The notes below the pieces were generated by a model. That model was given only the letters and a program-made list of their open reading frames with translations, made no database searches and was not told where the DNA came from. A DNA stretch of 34,646 bases, taken from contig DWWO01000104.1 in the NCBI GenBank assembly GCA_019119675.1, positions 1 through 34,646 of the forward strand, read 5' to 3'. Each line of letters starts with the position of its first letter. The stretch's first letter is position 1. The translations under genes were made by a program, and so were the position numbers. Source of the DNA: Candidatus Mediterraneibacter faecipullorum (GTDB lineage: Bacteria; Bacillota; Clostridia; Lachnospirales; Lachnospiraceae). Shown one piece after another: positions 24,644-33,518 of this stretch.

Positions 24644-25858
24644 TCATTTGTTATGCGGCTTTTTCGGCATCAGGCTTGCTTTCATGACAGCTCCCTCGCC
24701 AAATTTGCCGTTAATTTCATCCATTGCCTTTTTCAGCCGTTTATGCTTTTCATCCGGCTCTTTCGGCAGCTCGATATCAAAGATGGAGAGCTGTTCCGGA
24801 GCTGTTTCATCCGAGAGTTTTGACGTCCGTATGCCCAGCAGCCGAACCGGTTCTCCACTCCATACTTCGAGAAACAGGCTGCAGGCAGTCTCTTTAAGCA
24901 CTTCCGGATCATTGGATGGCTTATCGAGTTGTATCTGATGAGACACGGTTCGAAAATCGTAGTATTTAATCTCCATACTGACCATTCCGGCTTTCTTTTC
25001 CGCTTTCTTAAGCCTGCTGCCCACACTCTGCGCAAGCCTCTCAAATACAGGCGTAACTTCTTCTATGGTCGCCGCATCCTCGCTGAGAGTAGTAGAGTTT
25101 CCAATCCCTTTTGCCTCATCCGGTTCTGACTGTACGACCGATGTTCCGATACCGTTTGCGAACTCCCACAGCATCTTCCCGTGGCTCTTCAGATGGAGCA
25201 TGATCAGTTTCAGATCTGCCTGCGCCAGATCTCCTATTGTATTTATCTCAAGTTTTTTCAGTACCTCCACACTGGAACGCCCTGCCATATAAAGTTCACC
25301 GATCGGCAACGGCCACATCTTCTCCTTTATCTCCTCAGGGTACAGGGTATGTATCCGGTCAGGTTTCTCAAAGTCCGACGCCATTTTTGCCAGAAGCTTA
25401 TTCGTAGAAATGCCGATGTTCACGGTAAATCCGAACTTATCCCTGATCCCGTCCTTGATCTCCGCAGCGCCGTCCACAGGAGAATGATAACGGCCGGCTA
25501 TCCCGGTGAAATCCATATAGCATTCGTCCACACTGACCTGTTCGATCTCTTTCGTAAATGTCCGAAGATACTCCATCAGCCTCCTGCTCTTCTCCCGGTA
25601 CATCTTGTGGTCCGGAGGATACATTGCGAGATTCGGACACTTACGAAAAGCATTCGCAACAGGTTCCCCCGTGCGAATGCCATATCGTTTCGCCGCAGGA
25701 GATTTGGCGAGCACTACGCCATGGCGGGATTTCTGGTCTCCGCCGATGATCGCAGGTATCTCGCGCAGATCCACTGTGGCTCCGTTTTTCAGTTGTTCTA
25801 CCGCAGTCCAGCTAAGATAAGCCGAATTTACATCTATATGAAAGATGATGGGTGCCAT
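24644..25858 (-). CDS. dinB: DNA polymerase IV (DinB)
   Basis: Y-family lesion-bypass polymerase of 404 residues. Catalytic residues D9 (HIDVNSAYLSW) and D111-E112 (QVSVDECYMDF) are present; the steric-gate region reads SAY rather than the usual FY, as I recall for this clostridial DinB subgroup. A beta-clamp motif QLSIFD is at 356-361. Start: ATG with AAAGGA ten bases upstream. It lies 33 bases after clpB and is followed by an overlapping or nearly overlapping acyltransferase. No LexA box is visible before it, so it may follow heat-shock rather than SOS control, unlike the UmuC-type polymerase at 1867-3390. Confidence 0.92.
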   Translation of the reverse strand: MAPIIFHIDVNSAYLSWTAVEQLKNGATVDLREIPAIIGGDQKSRHGVVLAKSPAAKRYGIRTGEPVANAFRKCPNLAMYPPDHKMYREKSRRLMEYLRTFTKEIEQVSVDECYMDFTGIAGRYHSPVDGAAEIKDGIRDKFGFTVNIGISTNKLLAKMASDFEKPDRIHTLYPEEIKEKMWPLPIGELYMAGRSSVEVLKKLEINTIGDLAQADLKLIMLHLKSHGKMLWEFANGIGTSVVQSEPDEAKGIGNSTTLSEDAATIEEVTPVFERLAQSVGSRLKKAEKKAGMVSMEIKYYDFRTVSHQIQLDKPSNDPEVLKETACSLFLEVWSGEPVRLLGIRTSKLSDETAPEQLSIFDIELPKEPDEKHKRLKKAMDEINGKFGEGAVMKASLMPKKPHNK

Positions 25859-25891
25859 CCAAATATCGTCCTTTCACGCCGGCTGCCCGGA

Positions 25892-28495
25892 TTACTCCGC
25901 TGTAACGATCTGACCTTTCACCTCTGCTGTCAGTTTTCCGTCTTTTGCATCGATCAGGATCGTATCTTCCCTGCCCACATTTCCGGCAAGGATGAGCTTT
26001 GCCGCCAGCGTCTCCACATTCTTCTGCAGATATCTCTTCAGCGGCCTTGCACCGTACATCGGATCATAACCGCCTTCCACTACAAAGTCTTTTGCCGCTT
26101 CTGTCAGTTCAATGGTCAGCTCTTTCTCCGCCAGACGTTTGTTGACATCTGCTATCAGTAAGTCAATAATGGCACGGATATTCTGTTTCGTCAATGGCTT
26201 GAACATAATTATTTCATCCAGACGGTTCAGGAATTCTGGTCTGAAGTGGGCTTTCAGATCGTTCATGACCATCTCCTGGCTCTGTTCATCTATGGACCCG
26301 TCATCATGGATGCCTTCCAGCAGATAACCTGCACCGATATTGGAAGTCATGATAAGGATCGTATTCTTAAAGTCTACCGTTCTTCCCTGAGAGTCTGTAA
26401 TACGCCCGTCGTCGAGCACCTGGAGCAGTACGTTAAATACGTCCGGGTGTGCTTTTTCGACTTCATCGAAAAGTACGACGGAATACGGTTTTCTCCGGAC
26501 TGCCTCCGTGAGCTGTCCGCCTTCATCGTATCCTACATATCCCGGCGGCGCTCCGATCAGACGGGAGACGGAATATTTCTCCATATACTCACTCATATCG
26601 ATACGCACCATATTGTTCTCATCATCGAACAGGCTCTGCGCCAGTGCTTTTGCAAGCTCCGTCTTGCCGACTCCGGTAGGTCCTAAGAACAGGAACGAAC
26701 CGATCGGCTTGCTCGGATCTTTGATCCCGGCTTTGGAACGGATGATCGCTTCTGTTACGAGTTCAACACCTTCATCCTGACCGACGACACGTTTGTGCAG
26801 TTCGTCCGCAAGGTGGAGCGTCTTGTTCCTTTCGCTCTCGTTTAATTTTGCCACTGGTATTCCCGTCCAGCGCGAAACAATACGCGCGATCTCATCATCT
26901 GTGACAGCCTCATGGACAAGGGAAAGATCTTTTTCTCTTACCTTTTCCTCTTCTTCCTCAAGCTGTTTCTGCAACTGTGGAAGCCTGCCGTACTGTAATT
27001 CGGCTGCCTTGTTCAGATCATATTCTCTCTGGGCTTTCTGGATATCCTTGTTGACCTGCTCGATTTCCTCGCGGATCTTCTGCACCCGCTCAACAGAGGT
27101 TTTCTCATTCTCCCACTGGACTTTCTTGCCGGCGTACTGTTCTTTCAGCCCTGCCAGCTCCTCCTGCAGATGTTCCAGACGCTCCTTACTTAAGCGGTCT
27201 TCCTCTTTCTTAAGTGCTGACTCCTCGATCTCAAGCTGCATAACCTTACGTCTCAGTTCGTCAAGCTCCGTCGGCATAGAATCCAGTTCTGTCTTGATCA
27301 GGGCGCAGGCCTCATCTACAAGGTCGATTGCCTTATCCGGCAGGAAACGGTCGGAGATATAGCGGTTCGAAAGTGTTGCCGCCGCAACAAGCGCGCTGTC
27401 CGTGATCTTTACGCCGTGGAATACTTCGTACCGCTCTTTCAGGCCACGCAGGATAGAGATTGCATCCTCCACTGTCGGTTCATCTACCATGACTGGCTGG
27501 AAACGACGTTCCAGAGCCGCGTCTTTCTCAATATATTCACGGTATTCATCCAGCGTCGTCGCGCCGATGCAGTACAGCTCTCCTCTCGCCAGCATAGGTT
27601 TTAACATATTGCCGGCGTCCATAGCGCCGTCTGTCTTGCCCGCACCAACGATCGTGTGCAGCTCATCGATAAACAGGATAATCTTTCCATCACTGTTCTT
27701 CACTTCCTCAAGAACTGCTTTCAGACGTTCCTCGAACTCGCCCCGGTATTTTGCACCGGCAACAAGCGCTCCCATATCAAGGGAAAAAATCGTCTTCTCT
27801 TTCAGCCCTTCCGGCACGTCTCCGCTGACAATACGCTGCGCCAGTCCTTCTACCACTGCCGTTTTACCGACGCCGGGTTCACCGATCAGCACCGGGTTGT
27901 TCTTCGTCTTACGGGAAAGGATACGGATCACATTGCGGATCTCTTCATCACGGCCGATGACCGGATCAAGCTTCTGCTCTCTCGCGCGCTCCACAAGATC
28001 CTGTCCGTATTTATTTAACGTATCATAGGTAGCTTCCGGATTGTCGCTGGTCACCCGCTGGTTTCCCCGCACGGTTGAAAGTGCGTGCAGGAATCCCTCA
28101 CGGCTGATGCCATACTCACGGAAAAGCTGTTTCATATCTTTACTTGCATATTTTAACAGGGCAAGGAACAGATGCTCGACAGACACATACTCGTCCCCCA
28201 TCTGTTTCGCCTCATCCTCTGCATGGATGAGTACATTGTTGAGATCCTGTCCTACATAAGCCTGACCGCCCTGGACTTTCGGCCGCTTACCGATCAGCTG
28301 CTCCACACTGTTTATGAAGAGCTGTCCCTGGATACTCATTTTTTCAAGCAATTTTAAGATCAGACTGTCGTCCTGCGTTAGAAGCGCATAGAGCAGATGC
28401 TCCTGCGCCAGTTCCTGATTGCCGTTATCCGCGGCGATCTTCTCGCAGTTCTGTACAGCCTGTAATGAATTCTGTGTAAATTTATTAATATTCAT
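25892..28495 (-). CDS. clpB: ClpB protein disaggregase
   Basis: Hexameric AAA+ chaperone that pulls apart aggregated protein together with DnaK. At 867 residues it has the full ClpB plan: N-terminal Clp repeats ([17 protein letters not shown]), first ATPase with GEPGVGKTA and [15 protein letters not shown], coiled-coil middle domain (about 400-530, rich in E, K, L), second ATPase with [15 protein letters not shown] and [14 protein letters not shown], and a normal C-terminus. Start: ATG with GGAGGG seven bases upstream, giving MNINKFTQ; an upstream in-frame ATG has no site. Its promoter overlaps a CIRCE-like element. dinB follows after 33 bases, likely on the same transcript. Confidence 0.96.
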   Translation of the reverse strand: MNINKFTQNSLQAVQNCEKIAADNGNQELAQEHLLYALLTQDDSLILKLLEKMSIQGQLFINSVEQLIGKRPKVQGGQAYVGQDLNNVLIHAEDEAKQMGDEYVSVEHLFLALLKYASKDMKQLFREYGISREGFLHALSTVRGNQRVTSDNPEATYDTLNKYGQDLVERAREQKLDPVIGRDEEIRNVIRILSRKTKNNPVLIGEPGVGKTAVVEGLAQRIVSGDVPEGLKEKTIFSLDMGALVAGAKYRGEFEERLKAVLEEVKNSDGKIILFIDELHTIVGAGKTDGAMDAGNMLKPMLARGELYCIGATTLDEYREYIEKDAALERRFQPVMVDEPTVEDAISILRGLKERYEVFHGVKITDSALVAAATLSNRYISDRFLPDKAIDLVDEACALIKTELDSMPTELDELRRKVMQLEIEESALKKEEDRLSKERLEHLQEELAGLKEQYAGKKVQWENEKTSVERVQKIREEIEQVNKDIQKAQREYDLNKAAELQYGRLPQLQKQLEEEEEKVREKDLSLVHEAVTDDEIARIVSRWTGIPVAKLNESERNKTLHLADELHKRVVGQDEGVELVTEAIIRSKAGIKDPSKPIGSFLFLGPTGVGKTELAKALAQSLFDDENNMVRIDMSEYMEKYSVSRLIGAPPGYVGYDEGGQLTEAVRRKPYSVVLFDEVEKAHPDVFNVLLQVLDDGRITDSQGRTVDFKNTILIMTSNIGAGYLLEGIHDDGSIDEQSQEMVMNDLKAHFRPEFLNRLDEIIMFKPLTKQNIRAIIDLLIADVNKRLAEKELTIELTEAAKDFVVEGGYDPMYGARPLKRYLQKNVETLAAKLILAGNVGREDTILIDAKDGKLTAEVKGQIVTAE

Positions 28496-28518
28496 GGCTG
28501 TTCCCTCCTTCATTGAAG

Positions 28519-28648
28519 TCTGCCCGATATCGCCCGGATTCATAACTCTGTCCTGTTGCGGCGGGCAGATCAGCAGACACTACTTGGTTTTCGTGTTCTA
28601 GTAGTAATATAGCAGATGTTGTTAGCCACGTCAAGTGCCGAGTGCTAA
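28519..28648 (-). promoter_or_regulatory. clpB promoter with CIRCE-like HrcA site and leader hairpin
   Basis: Minus strand: TTGACG (28629-28634), 17-base spacer, TATATT (28606-28611). Overlapping the -35 box, 28622-28648 reads TTAGCACTC, nine bases, then CGTGGCTAA. The left half matches the CIRCE consensus perfectly, the spacing of nine is exact, and the right half keeps GCTAA. Binding by HrcA is likely but perhaps weak. The leader carries TCTGCCCG/CGGGCAGA (28519-28526 and 28562-28569), a hairpin just upstream of the ribosome site. Confidence 0.65.
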
Positions 28649-28703
28649 TTATTAAAAAATTTTCAGTCCTGTAAAGCCGGAGACATTAATCTTAAATTTA
28701 AGT

Positions 28704-28736
28704 GCAGAAAAACGGTCAATCTTATAAGACTAACCG
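28704..28736 (-). terminator. Terminator after the glycosyltransferase-like remnant
   Basis: CGGTCAATCTTATAAGACTAACCG is a 24-base imperfect palindrome around TCTTATAAGA; read on the minus strand it is followed by TTTTTCTGC. It lies directly below the end of the remnant gene. Confidence 0.65.
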
Positions 28737-28739
28737 CTT

Positions 28740-29158
28740 TCATTTCTTACAATTTGATACAATGCGAACAGCAGCAGCCATCCCGCCGTCACCATATGAT
28801 GGGCTTTTGATAAAATCTACAGATGCCTGGCTTAAAATTTTCTTTTCTTTCAAGGTATTGCATATTTCATTTTCCCATCCGTCCAGTCTTGACATGGATA
28901 TGGTTTCGATCCCCAATATTGCATCTTCTATATGAGCCTGGTAAGACTGGTTATGTTTTCTTATTATAAAACGCATTAGTTCAAGCCGCTTTGACATACT
29001 CTTGACATTTGATGAAGCAGGCGCAGTACGATAATCAATTAGTGGTTCAGGCACAATCCCAAAGTTCCTGCTATCCCACAAACCTTTATTGACTCCATCT
29101 ACTTATCCCTAAGCTGTTTCACTATCTGTAGAACCCCTGCTTTCATATCCGCATATTC
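28740..29158 (-). pseudogene. Glycosyltransferase-like C-terminal remnants
   Basis: Two pieces on the minus strand. At 29099-29158 the frame reads EYADMKAGVLQIVKQLRDK and stops; it looks like the tail of a gene. At 28740-29081 an open frame reads FGIVPEPLIDYRTAPASSNV, SKRLELMRFIIRKHNQSYQA and ends SPSYGDGGMAAAVRIVSNCK. The EPLIDYR and the following helix resemble the end of family 2 glycosyltransferases, and the last block resembles tails I recall in surface-polysaccharide transferases. No catalytic domain, ribosome site or credible start is present. I read this as leftover pieces of a surface-sugar locus. The family call is tentative. Confidence 0.5.
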
Positions 29159-29160
29159 TT

Positions 29161-29279
29161 TTCAATTAAGCAGATTGAACTTTTTTCTCTTTTTTGAACT
29201 TTCAATATTATATTGAACTTTTTCTGGATTTGTGTTATAGTATCCGCAACGCAAATTGAACTTTTCTTATTTTGAACTT
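29161..29279 (+). promoter_or_regulatory. Promoter with five TTGAACTT repeats before the HTH-aminotransferase gene
   Basis: TTGAACTT occurs at 29175, 29194, 29213, 29256 and 29272, with start-to-start distances of 19, 19, 43 and 16. The third copy supplies the -35 box (TTGAAC, 29213-29218) of a promoter with a 17-base spacer and TATAGT (29236-29241); two copies lie upstream of it and two lie downstream of the -10. Two copies are also right arms of dyads: TTCAAT-N7-ATTGAA (29161-29179) and the palindrome TTCAATATTATATTGAA (29201-29217). This has the look of a multi-site operator, most simply bound by the HTH domain encoded just downstream. Confidence 0.75.
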
Positions 29280-29294
29280 ACGGAGATAACGAAT

Positions 29295-30860
29295 ATGTCT
29301 AAAGAAAATTTTGCATTGCGCCTGAAGGCATCCATGGCACAGCAAGGAAAAAAACAGGTCGATCTGATACGGGCAGCATCTGAGCAGGGAGTTAAGCTCG
29401 GGAAGAGCCACATCAGCCAGTATGTAAGTGGAAAAACGCTTCCGCGTCCCGATATCCTGCATTTTCTCGCGGATACACTTCAGGTAGACGAGAACTGGCT
29501 GCGGGGTGATGAAGCAGCATCTGAAGCCGCCTCTTTCACCGGTTCAGCCGGCGCCGACGGCGGAGACGACCCTGCCGGCACTCCAAAAAAGGACAGCCAT
29601 ATAAATTATAGAAATAATAAAATAACGGGGGAAAGACAAATGCGAACATTCAAGAAATCATCAAAACTCGATAATGTCTTATATGATGTAAGAGGACCGG
29701 TCGTTGATGAAGCTGCACGGATGGAGGAATCCGGCACACAGATATTGAAATTGAACATCGGGAATCCTGCACCGTTTGGTTTCCGCACGCCGGACGAAGT
29801 CATATATGATATGCGTCAGCAATTGACGGAATGTGAAGGGTATTCTCATGCGCAGGGGCTTTTCTCAGCCAGAAAGGCTATTATGCAGTATGCACAGCTG
29901 AAAGGAATTCCGAATATTGCCATAGAGGACATCTACACCGGAAACGGTGTCAGCGAGCTGATCAACATCTGCATGTCGGCACTCCTGGACGACGGAGATG
30001 AGATCCTGATCCCTTCCCCTGATTATCCGCTGTGGACCGCCTGTGCCACACTTGCCGGCGGAAAGGCTGTACATTACATTTGCGATGAACAGTCGGAATG
30101 GTATCCGGACATTGAAGATATCCGCAGAAAGATCACCGACCGTACGAAAGCCATCGTTATCATCAACCCAAACAATCCGACCGGGGCACTGTATCCGAAA
30201 GAAGTGCTTCAGAAGATCGTCGATGTTGCAAGAGAACATCAGCTTATCATCTTTTCCGATGAGATTTACGACCGTCTCGTAATGGATGAAGAAGAGCATA
30301 TTTCCATTGCTTCCCTTGCACCGGATCTCTTCTGCATCACTTTCAGCGGTCTGTCCAAGTCTCATATGATCGCAGGATTCCGCATCGGCTGGATGATTTT
30401 AAGCGGTAACAAAAAGGCTGCAAAGGATTATATCGAAGGGCTTAAGATGCTCTCCAACATGCGCCTCTGTTCCAATGTCCCCGCACAGTCCATCGTCCAG
30501 ACAGCACTTGGCGGCCATCAGAGCGTGTGCGGCTATATCGAACCGGGCGGACGTATACGCGAACAGAGAGACTATATTTACAAAGCACTGACCGATATTC
30601 CCGGCATCAGCGCTGTAAAGCCAAAAGCAGCATTTTACATCTTCCCGAAAATTGATGTTAAAAAGTTCAATATCACAGACGACGAACAGTTTGCCCTTGA
30701 TCTTCTCCGGGATAAAAAGATCCTTCTGATCCACGGAGGCGGTTTCAACTGGGGACAGCCGGATCATTTCCGCGTAGTCTATCTGCCGCGGATCGAGGTA
30801 CTCAAAGAAGCAATGGGGAAAATAGCTGATTTCTTCAGCTACTATAAACAGCAGTTGTAG
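29295..30860 (+). CDS. HTH-regulator/aminotransferase fusion (AlaA-like)
   Basis: A 521-residue fusion. Residues 1-72 are a Cro/C1-type helix-turn-helix (FALRLKASMAQQGKKQVDLI, KSHISQYVSGKTLPRPDIL); 73-115 is a Gly/Ala/Asp-rich linker; 116-521 is a fold-type I PLP aminotransferase close to AlaA/alanine transaminase, with NPNNPTG (291-297), D322 and the PLP lysine K355 in FSGLSKSHMIAGFRIGW. Expected reaction: glutamate plus pyruvate to alanine plus 2-oxoglutarate, or similar. Start: ATG with GGAG nine bases upstream. At the joint, GGGGG lies eight bases before an in-frame ATG (29640), so a 406-residue enzyme without HTH may also be made. The TTGAACTT array upstream suggests self-regulation. Confidence 0.92.
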   Translation: MSKENFALRLKASMAQQGKKQVDLIRAASEQGVKLGKSHISQYVSGKTLPRPDILHFLADTLQVDENWLRGDEAASEAASFTGSAGADGGDDPAGTPKKDSHINYRNNKITGERQMRTFKKSSKLDNVLYDVRGPVVDEAARMEESGTQILKLNIGNPAPFGFRTPDEVIYDMRQQLTECEGYSHAQGLFSARKAIMQYAQLKGIPNIAIEDIYTGNGVSELINICMSALLDDGDEILIPSPDYPLWTACATLAGGKAVHYICDEQSEWYPDIEDIRRKITDRTKAIVIINPNNPTGALYPKEVLQKIVDVAREHQLIIFSDEIYDRLVMDEEEHISIASLAPDLFCITFSGLSKSHMIAGFRIGWMILSGNKKAAKDYIEGLKMLSNMRLCSNVPAQSIVQTALGGHQSVCGYIEPGGRIREQRDYIYKALTDIPGISAVKPKAAFYIFPKIDVKKFNITDDEQFALDLLRDKKILLIHGGGFNWGQPDHFRVVYLPRIEVLKEAMGKIADFFSYYKQQL

Positions 30861-30902
30861 AAACGCTGTTGTTCGACAGTTAAACACTGGCTAGTATCAT
30901 TC

Positions 30903-30953
30903 AGACGGCATCCGGATATAAGGGAACTACTCTCTTGTATCCCGGTGCCGTCT
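30903..30953 (+). terminator. Hairpin after the aminotransferase gene
   Basis: AGACGGCA (30903-30910) pairs with TGCCGTCT (30946-30953), and CCGGATATAAG-type sequence inside pairs with CTTGTATCCCGG. A strong stem about 40 bases past the stop, followed only by a loose T-rich stretch (GTGCTATTCTGTCTTT), so a probable terminator. Confidence 0.6.
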
Positions 30954-31186
30954 GTGCTATTCTGTCTTTACCAGCTTTTCAAAAGTATGGCGAGGGTAAC
31001 AGGGAATTCGTTCAGGGTTTTCAGCTAAATTATCTTTATTCTTTGCTCCGCTTTCGGAGTGTATTTCATCTGCAGTAATTTATCTAAATAAAAGAATGGA
31101 GTGATGCCTTTGAGCACTAAATAGTATAAAATAATCACCGATTATTGCGCAAAAGAAACTTATTGTATTATACTTAAGGAGAACAC
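30954..31186. other. Intergenic gap with no gene seen
   Basis: AT-rich spacer before the frameshifted nuclease-like gene. It contains a small hairpin CTCCG-CTTT-CGGAG at 31046-31059 followed by TGTATTTC. Near the right end TTATTG/TATTAT-like hexamers occur but no well-spaced promoter stands out. Confidence 0.5.
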
Positions 31187-32015
31187 ATGGATAAGACAAA
31201 ACTACAATGGCATCCTGCCTTTGGCGCCGCTCTGCGCATCACGCTGCAGGATGAGATGAAGTATCTGGAGATGCATGAAAGAGTATCTGCTTGGTAAAAA
31301 GCCCCTGCAAATGGATATCCTTTTGATCAAAAAAACAAAAGAGATTCCGATTCAGAAATCCATCGGTCGGATATTCCGGAAGCACAATATCATTGAATAC
31401 AAATCTCCGGTTGATTATCTGAGTATCAATGACTTCTACAAAGTATACGCCTATGCATGTCTGTATCAGTCCGATACGGACAAAATAAATGAGATTGATC
31501 CTGAAACTCTTACGATCACTTTCGTGTGCAGCCGCTTTCCACAGAAGCTGTGCCAGCATCTGACAGAAGTGCGTGGCATTGCTGTCGAGAACATTGGCGG
31601 CGGTATCTATTATCTAAAGGGTGATCCATTCCCGATACAGCTTCTGATCACCCCGGAGTTATCAGGAGAAGAAAACTACTGGATTCAGAATCTGCGTACA
31701 GACTTGAAGGCCGGCTCTGAAATCCGCAGTCTTGTCGCCAGATACGAAAACCACAAACACTCAAAAGACTATGAAGCCGTCATGGATCTGATCACACGCG
31801 CAAACTGGGAGGAAATGGAGGTCGAGCGAAAAATGTGCGATGCTTTAAAAGAATTATTGTCAGAAGAGTTACATGCTGAAAATACCCGCGGGAAATCTGA
31901 AGGAATCTCCCTCGCCAAGCAGGTATTTAAACTCTCGGCACAGGGCTTTCAGCCGACTGCAATTGCCGAGAAATGCAACATCTCTTTAGAACAGGTAAAC
32001 GAGATCCTTGAATAA
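31187..32015 (+). pseudogene. Frameshifted PD-(D/E)XK nuclease-like protein of unknown role
   Basis: From ATG at 31187 (AAGGAG five bases upstream) the frame reads MDKTKLQWHPAFGAALRITL, QDEMKYLEMHE and stops at 31297. The next frame, open to 32015, continues EYLLGKKPLQMDILLIKKTK. Removing one A from the AAA near 31280 restores a single frame of about 276 residues. The body carries D in QMDILLIKK and E-x-K in IIEYKSPVDYLSINDFYKVY, which fits a PD-(D/E)XK nuclease fold as in Rpn-like proteins. The end (ISLAKQVFKLSAQGFQPTAI, AEKCNISLEQVNEILE) looks like a helix-turn-helix tail. Such genes are repeated in Lachnospiraceae; function unknown. A sequencing error or slippage could also explain the shift. 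Confidence 0.68.
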
Positions 32016-32026
32016 AGAAAGTTAAG

Positions 32027-32062
32027 GTCTGCCACGCCGTTAACCGGTATGGCAGACTTTTT
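32027..32062. terminator. Terminator between convergent nuclease-like gene and gatB
   Basis: GTCTGCCA (32027-32034) pairs with TGGCAGAC (32050-32057), with GCCG/CCGG inside, followed by TTTTTATT. A clear terminator for the plus-strand gene; the minus-strand side is followed by a weaker T-rich stretch, so it may serve gatB too. Confidence 0.85.
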
Positions 32063-32081
32063 ATTCACCACACTGAAACTA

Positions 32082-33518
32082 TCACTGCTCCAGCATCTCT
32101 TTTATCATCTTTGTCACAGCCGCCGGATCGGCTTTTCCTTTCAGTGCACGCATGCTCTGTCCCATGAGCGCTCCGAAAGCTTTCTGCTTGCCGCCTTTAT
32201 AATCTGCGACCGCCTGCGGATTATCCGCAAGGACTTTCTCGACCGCATCTTTGATGGCTCCCTCATCGTTCACGGTCTTAAGTCCGTTCTCTTCCACATA
32301 TTTCTCCGGATCTACATCCTCGGTAAAGATCTGTTCGAAAACTTTTCTCGCGACAGCGGCGCTGATGGTTCCCGCATCTGTCATATCGATCAGTTTCGCC
32401 AGATGCTCCGGTGAGAATTTCAGTTCTTCCGGCTCCATGCCCTTTTCTTTCATCAGGCGGAACAGATCTCCCATGATCCAGTTTGCCGCTTTCTTCGGCT
32501 TTCCGCACAGTTCGACCGTCGCCTCAAAGAGATCCGCCACTTTTTTAGACTCTGTGATAAGCTCCGCATCGTATTCCGGAATATCGAATTCCGCCTTGTA
32601 TCTCTCCAGCTTCTCGGGACGAAGTTCCGGCTGGCGCGCTTTGATCTTCTCGATCCACTCGTCGCTTATCACGATCGGCACGAGATCCGGCTCCGGGAAA
32701 TAACGGTAATCCTGCGCGTCCTCCTTGGAACGCATCGCATAAGAATGTTCCTTATTATCATCCCATCTTCTTGTCTCCTGGATAACTTCTTTCCCTTCTT
32801 CAAGGAGTTCAATCTGTCTCTGGCGCTCCCCTTCAATGGCATGGGCGATAGCCTTGAACGAGTTCAAGTTCTTCATCTCTGTTCTCGTACCGAAAGTATC
32901 CGATCCAGCCTCACGGACAGACAGGTTCACATCCGCCCTCATGGAACCTTCCTGGAGCTTACAGTCTGATACTCCCAGATACTGCGCGGTCATGCGCAGT
33001 TTTTCCAGATATGCGATCACTTCGTCAGCAGAGCGAATATCCGGTTCGGAGACGATCTCCACAAGGGGCACGCCGCTTCGGTTATAATCTACGAGGGAAG
33101 TATCATCCCACTCGTCATGGACCAGTTTTCCCGCATCCTCTTCCATATGCATCTCATGGATGCGCACTTTCTTCTTTCCTGTCTGTGTATCGATCTCCAC
33201 ATATCCGTCTCTCGCGATCGGAAGATAGAGCTGGGAGATCTGATAGTTCTGCGGGTTGTCCGGATAGAAATAATTCTTCCGGTCGAACTTGCACACCTGC
33301 GTGATCTTACAGTTTGCGGCAAGTCCCAACGCCATAGCATACTCTACCACCTGCTTATTGAGCACCGGAAGTGATCCGGGCATTCCCGTACACACCGGGC
33401 ATGTGTGGGTATTGGGCGCGCTTCCGAACTCTGTGCTGCATCCACAGAAAATCTTCGTCTTTGTCGCCAGCTCGATATGAACCTCAAGTCCGATGACTGT
33501 CTCATACTGTTTTGCCAT
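32082..33518 (-). CDS. gatB: Aspartyl/glutamyl-tRNA(Asn/Gln) amidotransferase subunit B
   Basis: GatB, 478 residues, the normal length. It binds the misacylated Glu-tRNA(Gln) or Asp-tRNA(Asn) and transfers ammonia supplied by GatA. Signatures: [20 protein letters not shown] at the start, CGCSTEFG and [16 protein letters not shown] with zinc-type cysteines, [46 protein letters not shown] and the C-terminal YqeY-like GatB domain ending KMIKEMLEQ. Start: ATG with AGGAGG about ten bases upstream, giving MAKQYETV; the longer frame extends into gatA. It overlaps the end of gatA by 17 bases in another frame, so the two are coupled. gatC would be expected upstream of gatA, outside the window. Confidence 0.98.
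   Translation of the reverse strand: MAKQYETVIGLEVHIELATKTKIFCGCSTEFGSAPNTHTCPVCTGMPGSLPVLNKQVVEYAMALGLAANCKITQVCKFDRKNYFYPDNPQNYQISQLYLPIARDGYVEIDTQTGKKKVRIHEMHMEEDAGKLVHDEWDDTSLVDYNRSGVPLVEIVSEPDIRSADEVIAYLEKLRMTAQYLGVSDCKLQEGSMRADVNLSVREAGSDTFGTRTEMKNLNSFKAIAHAIEGERQRQIELLEEGKEVIQETRRWDDNKEHSYAMRSKEDAQDYRYFPEPDLVPIVISDEWIEKIKARQPELRPEKLERYKAEFDIPEYDAELITESKKVADLFEATVELCGKPKKAANWIMGDLFRLMKEKGMEPEELKFSPEHLAKLIDMTDAGTISAAVARKVFEQIFTEDVDPEKYVEENGLKTVNDEGAIKDAVEKVLADNPQAVADYKGGKQKAFGALMGQSMRALKGKADPAAVTKMIKEMLEQ

Noticed and set aside
25181-26161. Plus-strand open frame of 326 codons across dinB and clpB
   Set aside because: Antisense to two clear genes; no domain and no ribosome site.
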